From positions 237,897 through 301,896 of the forward strand of contig MLAK01000704.1 of the NCBI GenBank assembly GCA_001839685.1: a stretch of 64,000 nucleotides of DNA, read 5' to 3'. The notes under the pieces are model-generated. The model worked only from the letters and a program-made list of their open reading frames with translations, had not been told where the DNA came from and ran no database searches. This stretch comes from Tritrichomonas foetus (lineage: Eukaryota > Parabasalia > Tritrichomonadida > Tritrichomonadidae). Below are positions 21,264-29,772 of the stretch, in pieces. Position numbers and translations under genes: made by a program. How positions within the stretch are numbered: the first letter of the stretch is position 1; each line of letters begins with the position of its first letter.

Positions 21264-21524
21264 ATGAATGAAGAAGACGAAAAGAGCTGCGTTGATATTT
21301 TACTTGACAAAGCCACGAAATATGATGATTATTCGAAGAAGCTACTTGAAGATTATCAATACTTTGAAGAATTATGGAATGTCGAAATCAAGATTTCTGA
21401 AATACAGAAAATCACCAATGGCTTAGTACATTCAAACGACTTGCAAATTCTATTAGAGACCCTTCATGACTATGTTGGAATAAGAGAAAACTTACTTTCT
21501 GATATAAATAAAATCGAAATCTAA
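21264..21524 (+). CDS. Small acidic helical protein, unknown
   Basis: The 86-aa protein starts with an ATG shortly after TCATCATG-type sequence and is helical and acidic throughout (DEKSCVDILLDKATKY; LLETLHDYVGIRENLL). Its regular amphipathic pattern and proximity to a divergent promoter support a real gene. It could be a small kinetochore, trafficking or flagellar subunit, but no family is recognised. Confidence 0.5.
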   Translation: MNEEDEKSCVDILLDKATKYDDYSKKLLEDYQYFEELWNVEIKISEIQKITNGLVHSNDLQILLETLHDYVGIRENLLSDINKIEI

Positions 21525-21771
21525 GCTATCACTCTGTTTTACTCCAACCATTTTTCATTTCAAACAATATCTAAATGATTTAACATAAATCATGATAAGC
21601 TAAATCTCAATCATCAATCATGGGTGTAATGAATTCAACATTTTTGTAAATCATCATTCATGACCGTTTAAAAATTTATATTCAAAAAAATTCAGAAATT
21701 ATTAGACTAGATATCAATTGAAAATATTATGCAGTTAGAAACGTTTTATTTTTTCCTCATATTTTTCTCTC

Positions 21772-23682
21772 ATGACACAGATTTACAAAAACAAAGTCCT
21801 TGCTGAGTATTCTCGCGAAGAACTAGAAGAGGAATTTCTCAAAAACTGCGAAATTTTAGATTCAAGAGCCGCCCAAATTATTCAACTCGAACAAAAAGCT
21901 CAATATCTTTCATCTCGCCTTTCCCGCCTCACACAGGACATGGACGACCCAAATAAATCACGAAACCGGTTTACTGGAAGCCAAGCTCCCTCCGCTTACC
22001 ATCAATCTCAAATGAACGTTCGCGATTTGCAGAATCAGATTGGAACTTTTCAAAGGGAACTTGGTCAAAGACAAGTCCAGCGCGATAATATTGCCAGACA
22101 AGTGAAATATTTCAAATCCTTACAAAATTTCTCAACATTTCGTGCTAAATCAGTCAAATCGTCGTCCAGAAATCAAATAACAACAAGACTAATACGTGAA
22201 GATATCCAGCGTGCAGTTGAACAGCTATTTAATAAGAAAACTGTGCCGCAAATGAATAATCGATTATTGGCAACGATTGCAGTTCTCAAAGGCGACTACA
22301 AAGCAGCAGAAGCTCCACTTCATTCATTAATGAAATCCATTGGCGAAAGCGTCAGTCTCTATGAATGTCTTGAAAGAAGGAAACAATTGAGAGATCGTGA
22401 ATCAAAAATCTCTCAACTTTCGAATAAGCTTGAAGAATTGAAACAACGATACAATGATTTGCTTCAACGGCAAAAAGAACAAATCGATCAATATCAATCC
22501 GAAGCTGATCAAAATAAACAAAGAAACCAAGAAGTGATTAATCTTCAGCGTGAAAAAGAAACAAAAGAAATGGAAGCTGCTAAAACAGCAGAGCTTAAAA
22601 TTGTTGCTGATGGACTTCGTAGTGAAATAGAACTTCTTGAAAACCAAAAAGCAAAACTTCAAGGTGATAACAATGAACGTCAAATGCGTGTTCAAACACA
22701 AGTTCAAGACGCATTGTCTCAACTCAGACTTGAAATCCAAGAACTTGAAGATAAATCCAAATCTGTTCGTGAACAAAATACATCACTTGAAAAACAAACA
22801 CATGATCTTGAACAAGCTCGTGTTGATGCAATTAAAAGAAGATCTGAAGCAGAAGAGCATTTCAAGAAATTACAAGTTGATTACAAATCAGTCCTCGGTA
22901 CTTTTAATAAAATGGTTGAAAATTCAGAAGCTGATCCTTTCGATGACCAACGATTTGTTGTTTTCTTGACACAAATGGCAACTAAGCAATGGGATCCAGA
23001 ACATGTTAAAAATCTATCAGAAGAAATTGAAAAATTAACTGCTACACTTCAAGGTCTGAAAGATAAAATTGCTAAATATGAATCAGCAGAAGCTCAAATG
23101 AACAAACGAATTTCTTCGAAACGCGATGAAATATCTGCACTTGAAACTCAATTAAGAGCACTTGCAAACGATCTTGGACAGAATTCATCAGAAGATGCAA
23201 GAGAAAAACCTCAATACACCGAAGGTGCACATCATATTCGATTCACAGATGAAGATAAAAGCAAAATTGGTGATGATCAAACCGCTATTATTATCATGTT
23301 TCGAGATTTCAAACTCTCTCCTTCATTCATTGGAAAGAAACCATCACAGATATTTTTAGTTGTTGACTTCTTAGAACATAAGTCTATGACTACCAAATTT
23401 GTGGATCCAAATGATGAATCATTCGATAGTAGCATTTTCTTTGTATGCAAGAATGATTTCATTCTTCGTGCTTACCTGGAAAAAAGCGCTGTTCCTGTAC
23501 AACTTTGCAGATCTCGCGATGATCAAGTTACAGAAGCAGGTCAGACAGAATTAAACTTGTTGCCATTTTTGGATAACTGCTTAGAGTTTTCGTCCACTGT
23601 GAAAATTTGGAACGAAACAGGAAAAGCAGTCGGAAAAGTCACTTTCGAAGCAGCCCTATATTCACCCCTTCAACAACAGTGA
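21772..23682 (+). CDS. RPGRIP1L: RPGRIP1/RPGRIP1L (fantom)-like transition-zone protein
   Basis: The 636-aa protein opens with YSREELEEEFLK (residues 13-24), closely similar to the conserved SREELEDRFLRL segment at the start of RPGRIP1L. A long coiled coil follows to about residue 480. A C-terminal C2-type beta domain (about 500-632) contains AIIIMFRDFKLSPSF, QIFLVVDFLEHKS and IFFVCKNDFILRAYLEK, corresponding to the first C2 domain of RPGRIP1 proteins. The metazoan proteins are larger and carry a second C2 and an RPGR-binding domain, so this is a short form. The family builds the Y-link region of the ciliary transition zone. TCATATTT just upstream fits an Inr. Confidence 0.75.
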   Translation: MTQIYKNKVLAEYSREELEEEFLKNCEILDSRAAQIIQLEQKAQYLSSRLSRLTQDMDDPNKSRNRFTGSQAPSAYHQSQMNVRDLQNQIGTFQRELGQRQVQRDNIARQVKYFKSLQNFSTFRAKSVKSSSRNQITTRLIREDIQRAVEQLFNKKTVPQMNNRLLATIAVLKGDYKAAEAPLHSLMKSIGESVSLYECLERRKQLRDRESKISQLSNKLEELKQRYNDLLQRQKEQIDQYQSEADQNKQRNQEVINLQREKETKEMEAAKTAELKIVADGLRSEIELLENQKAKLQGDNNERQMRVQTQVQDALSQLRLEIQELEDKSKSVREQNTSLEKQTHDLEQARVDAIKRRSEAEEHFKKLQVDYKSVLGTFNKMVENSEADPFDDQRFVVFLTQMATKQWDPEHVKNLSEEIEKLTATLQGLKDKIAKYESAEAQMNKRISSKRDEISALETQLRALANDLGQNSSEDAREKPQYTEGAHHIRFTDEDKSKIGDDQTAIIIMFRDFKLSPSFIGKKPSQIFLVVDFLEHKSMTTKFVDPNDESFDSSIFFVCKNDFILRAYLEKSAVPVQLCRSRDDQVTEAGQTELNLLPFLDNCLEFSSTVKIWNETGKAVGKVTFEAALYSPLQQQ

Positions 23683-23777
23683 ATTCATTAGATTTGTTTT
23701 ATTAAGTTTTATTTTTATTATACCAATTTCTTTACTTATTTAAACCGCATAAACATATTGTGTATGATATTTCTCTG

Positions 23778-23822
23778 TTTTTTTTTTTTTTTTTTTTTTT
23801 TTTTTTGTTTTGTTTTGTTTTG

Positions 23823-23856
<34 letters not shown>
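23778..23856. repeat. Poly-T tract followed by GTTTT pentanucleotide repeat
   Basis: A run of 29 T (23778-23806) passes directly into about nine GTTTT or GTTTTT units. It starts about 95 bp after the RPGRIP1L-like stop. Such a tract is a slippage hotspot and could be a mis-sized assembly region. Confidence 0.95.
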
Positions 23857-24300
23857 GTCAGAATAAGTTACAAGAAAAGAATAAGTTACAATAAGAGAGA
23901 GAATACACTATAATTGCAGTATACTAGATAATCTAGAAATGAGGGTATTCGCTATATGAAAAACATATAGACCAATATAGTATTAATTACTTTCTGACTT
24001 ATAAGATATAGGTACAAAATATTAATGTAAAAGTATCAATGATAATGATATTGCAACAATAAAATCAGCTATCCTTCGCAATCATACCGAATTTTGTTGA
24101 TCAACAATTCAACAAAACAAAAATATGACACATTCAATTTATGTTTTTTGAAATGTTAATTTGAATTTTTTCGTTTTTTTCTACACTACTAAAGTAACAT
24201 GATAACATCAGAAAAGTCTATCCAAACAGCATCAAATTTGTATTAAAGAATTGTAACACAAAAAATGAGAATTGAAAAAAATGAAATGAACCCAAAAAAG

Positions 24301-24372
24301 CGTGACGGATGGAGTTGAACCATCAACCTCGAATTAATGCAACTTCGAAATCAGCCGTTGATATACGTCACG
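24301..24372 (-). tRNA. Atypical tRNA-like RNA polymerase III gene, anticodon uncertain
   Basis: The minus strand forms a 7-bp acceptor stem (CGTGACG/CGTCACG), a perfect T arm GATGG-TTCAACT-CCATC with consensus B box, and an RNA polymerase III T6 terminator one base after the acceptor stem. The D stem is weak (ATC/GAT), and the anticodon helix TCGAA/TTCGA encloses a 10-nt loop GTTGCATTAA, or an 8-nt loop with one extra non-Watson-Crick pair. A normal 7-nt loop cannot be drawn, so I cannot name the amino acid. The predicted discriminator base is C. It may be an unusual tRNA, a tRNA with a tiny intron, or a tRNA-derived gene. Confidence 0.45.
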
Positions 24373-24552
24373 TTCTGTTAGATTATGTGATTTCATATTA
24401 TTATTTTAAACTGTTATTTATGAGATTCATCAATTATTTTTGTCTTAATGGTCAAAAGTAAATCATTATATATATTGCAATTCATTGTATTCTCATCATA
24501 ACCATTTTAATGAATCCTATTCTTCAAAAGTTCAGGAAATTGAAAGAAAATT

Positions 24553-24684
24553 ATGGCATTTTCAAGTAGCGCAAAACCTATTGTTATGTACAAACCTCTA
24601 ACAGATTTAAATAAAGAATACCTCATCGAAAATATTCTCCTCATTCGCAAAAAAAATTATTGGAGCATTTGTGATATGATTTGA
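24553..24684 (+). CDS. Short ORF of 43 codons, possible relic
   Basis: An ATG-started frame reads MAFSSSAKPIVMYKPL and continues with a helical, basic stretch (YLIENILLIRKKNYW) to a TGA. It is below common gene-size cut-offs and matches nothing I know. Composition looks protein-like compared with the AT-rich flanks, so it may be a small gene or the remaining start of a decayed one. Confidence 0.22.
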   Translation: MAFSSSAKPIVMYKPLTDLNKEYLIENILLIRKKNYWSICDMI

Positions 24685-25073
24685 AAAGACTAGATGTTTT
24701 CTGTCACACTCTATAATGATCTAGATGTATATATTAAATATATTTCGTAATATTGATAACAATACTATATATTATAGTATTATTTTACACCTTTGTGCTT
24801 CACTAAATAATTTCCATTCCATATACTAATTTTTTCATTTTCTTCGCTATTTTTATTAGTCATCTCATTGATCTTTTGAAGAGATTATAGAAAAATAAGT
24901 TTCCTATAAATGCCAACAAGTCAAGAGTGATATGTTTAAAATGAAAATTCTTTTCTCATGTCACTCAGTCAAGAATGAGATGAATATAATGAAAAATTTG
25001 AATATTCATTGAAATATATCAAACTGCAAATGAAGCAATTTTTTGGAATTATTCACATCATTTTTAAAAAGTA

Positions 25074-26168
25074 ATGGAGAATATAACACCAGAACAAATC
25101 TCAATTAAGACCATCTCACAAGAAGAGGAAAATAATGAGCCAGTTTTAGACACACAAAAAGAAGAAAAAGTATACTGGCAAAGAAAAAAGCAATGCTGCA
25201 GTAGAAGAGGTCACTGGAGGCTTCATGAGGATAACATTAATAATGAAAATGAAGGAGAAGAAGAAGGTATTGATGTGCCACCACATTTCCGGGGAAGATA
25301 TCATCATGGAAAATTTACTAGACATTCATGCAGAAAAAATGAAAGAAAATATGTCAGAGAAGAAGAAGAAGGTAGAAATGATGAAGAGAAGGAAGCTCTA
25401 AACAAACAAATTAGAGAAACAAAGAAACAACTGAAATCTCTTATAATACAGAAAATACAAAAACGATTTCCAGACTGTCCACCAAGAAAATTACACAAAT
25501 TAGCAAACAGAATAATGTTTCATCAATTTTGCCAATTTGGAGGATTGTCGCCACAATGCAGACTTCAATGTGGAATGCAACCACAAGGACCACAATTCTG
25601 GGGAGGACCAATACCATGGACACCACCACAGCAGCGTCCATGTGGTTTCCCTGCCTGTGAAAGACAAAGAAGAGGTCATCATGAACATTGCCATCGAAGG
25701 AGAGAATGCGTTCCACCTGGAGCTCCATTCGGGAAACCATGCAAAATATCAACTTATGGACCATGTGGAAGACAATTTGGAGGCCTTTGGAAACATCCAC
25801 CATACCACAGACAATTCAGTGGCTACTTCAAAAGAACATCATGTAAAAGGCCATCACCATTTACTCAATTCGGAGGACTATGTCAAAGACAACCACCATT
25901 ATGTTTCCCATGGAGAAGACAATTCCCAGGAAACTTTGTTGACCTATGCGAAAGACCACCACAATTTGGACTATTTGGTGGAAGAGGAGAAAAGTCACCA
26001 TGCCATGGATATCAATGTGACCAAGGACGACATCATGATATGAAAAGACTCAGACGCTGGAGAAGAAGGATAACAAGATCTGGACCATCACCACCACGTG
26101 GACAATGGGGAAGACCAGAATTTAAACAGCATGGACCAGAAATGAGACATTGGAGAAGACAAGTGTAA
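25074..26168 (+). CDS. Cys/His/Arg/Gly/Pro-rich orphan protein with QFGGL repeats
   Basis: The 364-aa protein has a charged N-terminal third (Glu-rich clusters and a helix RKLHKLANRIMFHQF near 147-161). A C-terminal part from about 150 on is very rich in Cys, His, Arg, Pro and Gly. A degenerate module of about 25-30 residues recurs, marked by QFGG or QFPG and PC/CG pairs (near 152, 235, 267 and 282-313). The tail is highly basic (RLRRWRRR). It lacks a signal peptide. Composition suggests metal or nucleic-acid binding, but no family is recognised. A second long same-strand frame (25537-26043) and antisense frames are open through the repeat region; I treat them as composition effects. Inr-like TCACATCA lies 23 bp upstream. 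Confidence 0.6.
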   Translation: MENITPEQISIKTISQEEENNEPVLDTQKEEKVYWQRKKQCCSRRGHWRLHEDNINNENEGEEEGIDVPPHFRGRYHHGKFTRHSCRKNERKYVREEEEGRNDEEKEALNKQIRETKKQLKSLIIQKIQKRFPDCPPRKLHKLANRIMFHQFCQFGGLSPQCRLQCGMQPQGPQFWGGPIPWTPPQQRPCGFPACERQRRGHHEHCHRRRECVPPGAPFGKPCKISTYGPCGRQFGGLWKHPPYHRQFSGYFKRTSCKRPSPFTQFGGLCQRQPPLCFPWRRQFPGNFVDLCERPPQFGLFGGRGEKSPCHGYQCDQGRHHDMKRLRRWRRRITRSGPSPPRGQWGRPEFKQHGPEMRHWRRQV

Positions 26169-27013
26169 TTCACTCAAAACAATAACATAATCAATACTTT
26201 TCAAATAAAGATATAATTAAATTACTTTTTTATAATAATTTTAGATACTGTAAAACAATCATATAAGTAATATTTCATTAGAAGCACTTGAAAAAATAAA
26301 ATCATTTGTAAGCAGTAGAATTATACATAAAAATGAAGAAAAGTGTATCTTTTTCTTTTTCATTAATTTTTTCAAATTTAAATTAGCATAAATAGTTAGA
26401 TTTAGCCATCTTTCCCGAATAACTGTTAAATTTCTTCTGTGCATCCAATAATTCTTTCGGATACTTGTCATCTTCATCGGTTCCAACGATAGTAAAAATC
26501 GATTAGAAGAATAGAACTTCTGCTTTTCGAATTTTCCTTTTTCAAAATTGACTTGAGAGTTTCATTTATCATTCAGATAAATGTGAATAATCTCTAGTGA
26601 TCATCTCTTATAAAGATAATATATATCATAATATGTGCATACAATGAAAAACTACGAATTTTCAAGATTTCCAAGTATTTTTTCTGTTTTCTTCACCAAA
26701 ATCTTCAAATTTATATTTATGATAGACTGAAGCGATCAAATTGACTTTTTTATTCTTAATCCTACTCACATCATATTACTCAAAAAATAAGCATGAATGA
26801 TCTCAGATTATCTTGTCTTTCTAATCAAAAATCTCAAAATATTCAATATTTATAAGTAACCATTTGTAGAGATAAGTTAGTTGTTGAGCATTAATAAGCG
26901 TAGAAAGTATGAAATCAAAACAATTTTGGAAAAATAAAACATGATATAAGACATCAAATGATTGATGGGAATTTATTGTTGACATTTTGTTGACAAATTC
27001 CCAATCATTGAAA
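26169..27013. other. Intergenic region with possible gene relic
   Basis: Apart from the possible minus-strand relic at 26383-26570, this 845-bp AT-rich region shows no feature. The sequence just before 27014 (CCAATCATTGAAA) may hold the promoter of the next gene. Confidence 0.4.
26383..26500 (-). pseudogene. Possible 3' end of a decayed gene
   Basis: On the minus strand a 38-codon segment without ATG reads as a balanced, protein-like C-terminus (TDEDDKYPKELLDAQKKFNS) and stops at 26383-26385. A second protein-like frame lies just upstream (to about 26570) in another phase. The pair could be the end of a broken gene. No family is recognised. Confidence 0.25.
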
Positions 27014-28030
27014 ATGTCGAGAGCAAGAATTGACACTCCAACTTATGCTCCAAATAATCTTCATCACGAAAAAACCCTTCATGCACTAGCGCTTTCAATA
27101 TTCAGCGACAACGGAATAGAAGCAGCTACAGCCCTTCATGAACTACTCAGATGGTCGACCCTGAAATTGAAGGATCCGAGCGCCTCAATCCCACAAGGAA
27201 AAATCCTTTACCCAACACCGACACCTTTGTTAGTCAATTCACTCACGAAATTTATTTATCACCATATTACAGATTGGATTCAAGGCCCTTCAGTTGAGCC
27301 AGCGTTAACTGCCCTCACAATTCTTTTCAATTTGGTGAATTGCATCGACTCGATTCCAAATGTCCCAAATTCGATTCTTATCGCATCCACGCCTGAAACG
27401 ATGGCTCTCCTTCTCAGATTGTCGTACCATCCATATTCAGCACTTACACGCCTCGCACAGACAATTGTGGCCCAAATTGGCCGATTCTGCAATATCACCA
27501 AAATTCTCCAGAATAAGGCAGAAGAATATGTTTCAACTCTTTGCTCCCTTTTCACACTTGCCAACCCAGCTAAAGACGAACAACATATTACCATATTTGT
27601 GAATTTTGCATTGCTTCCAGATAATTGCCGACTTTTTATCGACAATCTTGGCGCGGAGGTTATGGTCAATAGAATTGCCCAGTTATTGACCTATCCATCA
27701 TTGACTATTCGTGATCTCCTCCTTGAAGCGATTTACCTCTTCTGTATGACAAACGCTGATTTCAAAGATGCAACGTGCAGTTCAACTTTCATACTTCGAT
27801 CACTCCTTGGATTAACTATTCCTCCATCTGAGCCGTATGAAACTAAAATGATCGTTCCATTCACTCCATGCCAGAAGGCCTGCATTCTTTTGCTTGAATT
27901 GAGTGATGATGCACGCGTAATTTCTTATTTGGCAAAATTCAAAATACAGCTGGCCTCTGCAATGCTTAAATGGAAGTCGAATGGATTGCCTCAGCTTGCA
28001 CTCAAGGTGTCAAACGCTTCAATAAGGTAA
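27014..28030 (+). CDS. Helical-repeat (ARM/HEAT-like) protein, unknown
   Basis: From the ATG at 27014 (MSRARIDTPTYAPNN) the product is 338 aa. Upstream in-frame sequence has no ATG. It is a run of amphipathic helices with Leu/Ala-rich pairs typical of ARM/HEAT solenoids (ALTALTILFNLVNC, LLLRLSYHPYSALTRLAQ, LLLEAIYLFCMTNADF, ACILLLELSDDARVISYL). The layout of short N-terminal tail plus single helical domain resembles the C-terminal repeat domains of chromatin-remodelling subunits of the ARID/BAF250 type, but I cannot confirm this. No membrane segment is likely despite the high Leu content. Confidence 0.6.
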   Translation: MSRARIDTPTYAPNNLHHEKTLHALALSIFSDNGIEAATALHELLRWSTLKLKDPSASIPQGKILYPTPTPLLVNSLTKFIYHHITDWIQGPSVEPALTALTILFNLVNCIDSIPNVPNSILIASTPETMALLLRLSYHPYSALTRLAQTIVAQIGRFCNITKILQNKAEEYVSTLCSLFTLANPAKDEQHITIFVNFALLPDNCRLFIDNLGAEVMVNRIAQLLTYPSLTIRDLLLEAIYLFCMTNADFKDATCSSTFILRSLLGLTIPPSEPYETKMIVPFTPCQKACILLLELSDDARVISYLAKFKIQLASAMLKWKSNGLPQLALKVSNASIR

Positions 28031-28795
28031 AAAGGAAATGGAGTATCACACAAGCAAATGATTTCTTTGAATGTATTTGATTGTTTATATTTATATAAAG
28101 GTTTATAAAGTATATCTAAAGTATGTATTTTTGCTTTCTTTTTCGTCATTTCTTTCATTATTTACCGACTGTCTTTCTCTTCCTCAAAATCCTACAGGCA
28201 AAATGGTATCAAGAAATGAGCACCAACAGCATAAATTCATATGATTTTATGTTTTTCAAGGCCAATCATACACATATGTAATCATTAGATATTCTGTTTA
28301 TTTTGATTTATAGCAAAATTGTCATAAATTAGAAGTGTTTACCATCAGCCTTTTAGTATGGATTTTTCTAAAATTCTAATTAGAAATAAAACAATAGAAG
28401 CAAATTAGGTTAAAATGTACAAGAATTTACCGGTATATCAATATAGTTTGACTAATAACAATAAGTTGATGGCTTTCTACATCTTTCCACAAATTTATTG
28501 TTATGTTGTAGATTACATCAATGTTTGTAACATACATCAGGTGAATAGCTCATGATTATTCTTGCAGATATGAAGAATGGAATAAGTTTGTTTTTCAAAT
28601 TCTGCTCAATAAAAATAGTCATTATTAAATACCAATAAGCCACTTATTATAAGCGTGGGATTCTATTTGATTCCATGTCAATGAAATTTGATGAAAAAAG
28701 AAGACAATCAGTGAAAACAGAGAAAATTACTAGTTATATAATTTGTATTTTAATAGCAAGGAGAAAAAATAAATAAATAAATAAAATATTAGAAA
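28031..28795. other. Convergent intergenic region, nothing recognised
   Basis: This AT-rich region lies between two 3' ends. A short AAAT repeat (about 28768-28787) is the only pattern noted, close to the Atg5 3' end. Confidence 0.5.
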
Positions 28796-29539
28796 TTACT
28801 TCAGAACAATATAGATAAATCCGTCTGCACCAAGTAGGATTGGTACTACCTCTTCCAAAGGGGCATCTTTCTTAATAGAAACGCCATTTATTATGACTTC
28901 ATTTGAATCCAAATTTCTCGCGTTGAGAATTGTTGAAACGGTTTGACCTGGTTCAACTTGCAAATATGCCTGCACTATGGTTAAGTCACTTTTCACAATT
29001 CTGATCGGCCATTTGTCCCATTGTGATATTGGATTATCAAATCTAAGAGAAAAGAGTTCTTTATATGTTTCGTAATCATGCTGGTCAACTGCCTTTACAA
29101 TGTTTTGATGGAGGCCTGCATTTCGCTGAGTAAGATCCATATTTTTATCTGTTAAAAATAATGATTCTTTGAACGAGTGGCAGAAGTAATAAGAGGCGAT
29201 TTCTTGGCTTTCACATCGAATAATGTTGCCTTCTGGAAAATCAGCGGTTTTTACTTCGATTCGCAACGGCGTAAATTCATCTGATGAGGGAATGAGTACA
29301 TCGTAAAGAACACCAATTGGGAGTGTCCATTTGACAGGTTTGAAGTCGTATGAAAACCAGATGTTTCTGGTGTCTTCTGGTAAAAATACTGATATTTTCG
29401 AATAAACAAATAAACCGAGTGTCGAATTTCGAGGTGCATTAAAACAAAGGGGAACTGGCGATTCAGCAATAGAAATCCGAAGTGGGACTACTGATTCGAA
29501 AACATGCTTTCGAATTGTATTTATGGTTTCCTCTGACAT
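28796..29539 (-). CDS. ATG5: Autophagy protein 5 (Atg5)
   Basis: The 247-aa protein matches Atg5 in size and sequence. Segment NIWFSYDFKPVKWTLPIGVL (59-78) corresponds to the signature IWFEYxxxPLKWHYPIGLLFD. The next segments follow the UFD1-HR-UFD2 layout: FPEGNIIRCES, a helical region, and a C-terminal ubiquitin fold with INGVSIKKDAPLEEVVPILL. A Lys at 132 (LTDKNMD) lies where the Atg12-acceptor Lys of other Atg5 proteins is found. The protein works in Atg8 lipidation with Atg12 and Atg16 on autophagic membranes. An Inr-like TCACAATTTATCA ends one base before the ATG. Confidence 0.88.
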   Translation of the reverse strand: MSEETINTIRKHVFESVVPLRISIAESPVPLCFNAPRNSTLGLFVYSKISVFLPEDTRNIWFSYDFKPVKWTLPIGVLYDVLIPSSDEFTPLRIEVKTADFPEGNIIRCESQEIASYYFCHSFKESLFLTDKNMDLTQRNAGLHQNIVKAVDQHDYETYKELFSLRFDNPISQWDKWPIRIVKSDLTIVQAYLQVEPGQTVSTILNARNLDSNEVIINGVSIKKDAPLEEVVPILLGADGFIYIVLK

Positions 29540-29688
29540 TGATAAATTGTGAAAAATTGGAAAAGTTAAAAAGTGTCACAATGGTGAAATCAGAATCTAA
29601 GAAATTTGAAAAAAGGCCAAATCATGTTATCGATAAATGATAGTGAATTTCCTGACACTTTTCATCTTTTCACCATTTTTCATCGTCT
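29540..29688. promoter_or_regulatory. Divergent promoter between ATG5 and MED17-like gene
   Basis: The region is 149 bp. The ATG5 side carries TCACAATTTATCA (reverse strand, 29540-29552). The other side carries TCACCATTTTTCATC (29670-29684), which matches the RAE1 promoter motif at 14 of 15 bases. GAAAAGTT-type elements lie at 29560-29567. Confidence 0.5.
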
Positions 29689-29772
29689 ATGGTGAATAAA
29701 ATAGGTGAAATATTCTGAGTGATAGGCCAAATTCACGGACTGGGAGGAGACCGTTTAGTCACTCGAGTTTTT

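Larger units (their letters stand above)
23683..25073. other. Intergenic region carrying simple repeat, tRNA-like gene and a short ORF
   Basis: This 1.4-kb region contains a T/GTTTT tract, an atypical tRNA-like gene and a 43-codon ORF, each listed separately. The rest is AT-rich and shows nothing else. Confidence 0.6.

Noticed and set aside
25537..26043. Long His-rich same-strand frame inside the Cys-rich orphan gene
   Set aside because: It lies wholly inside the main frame, has no start context and can be explained by biased codons; kept only as a question in the findings.
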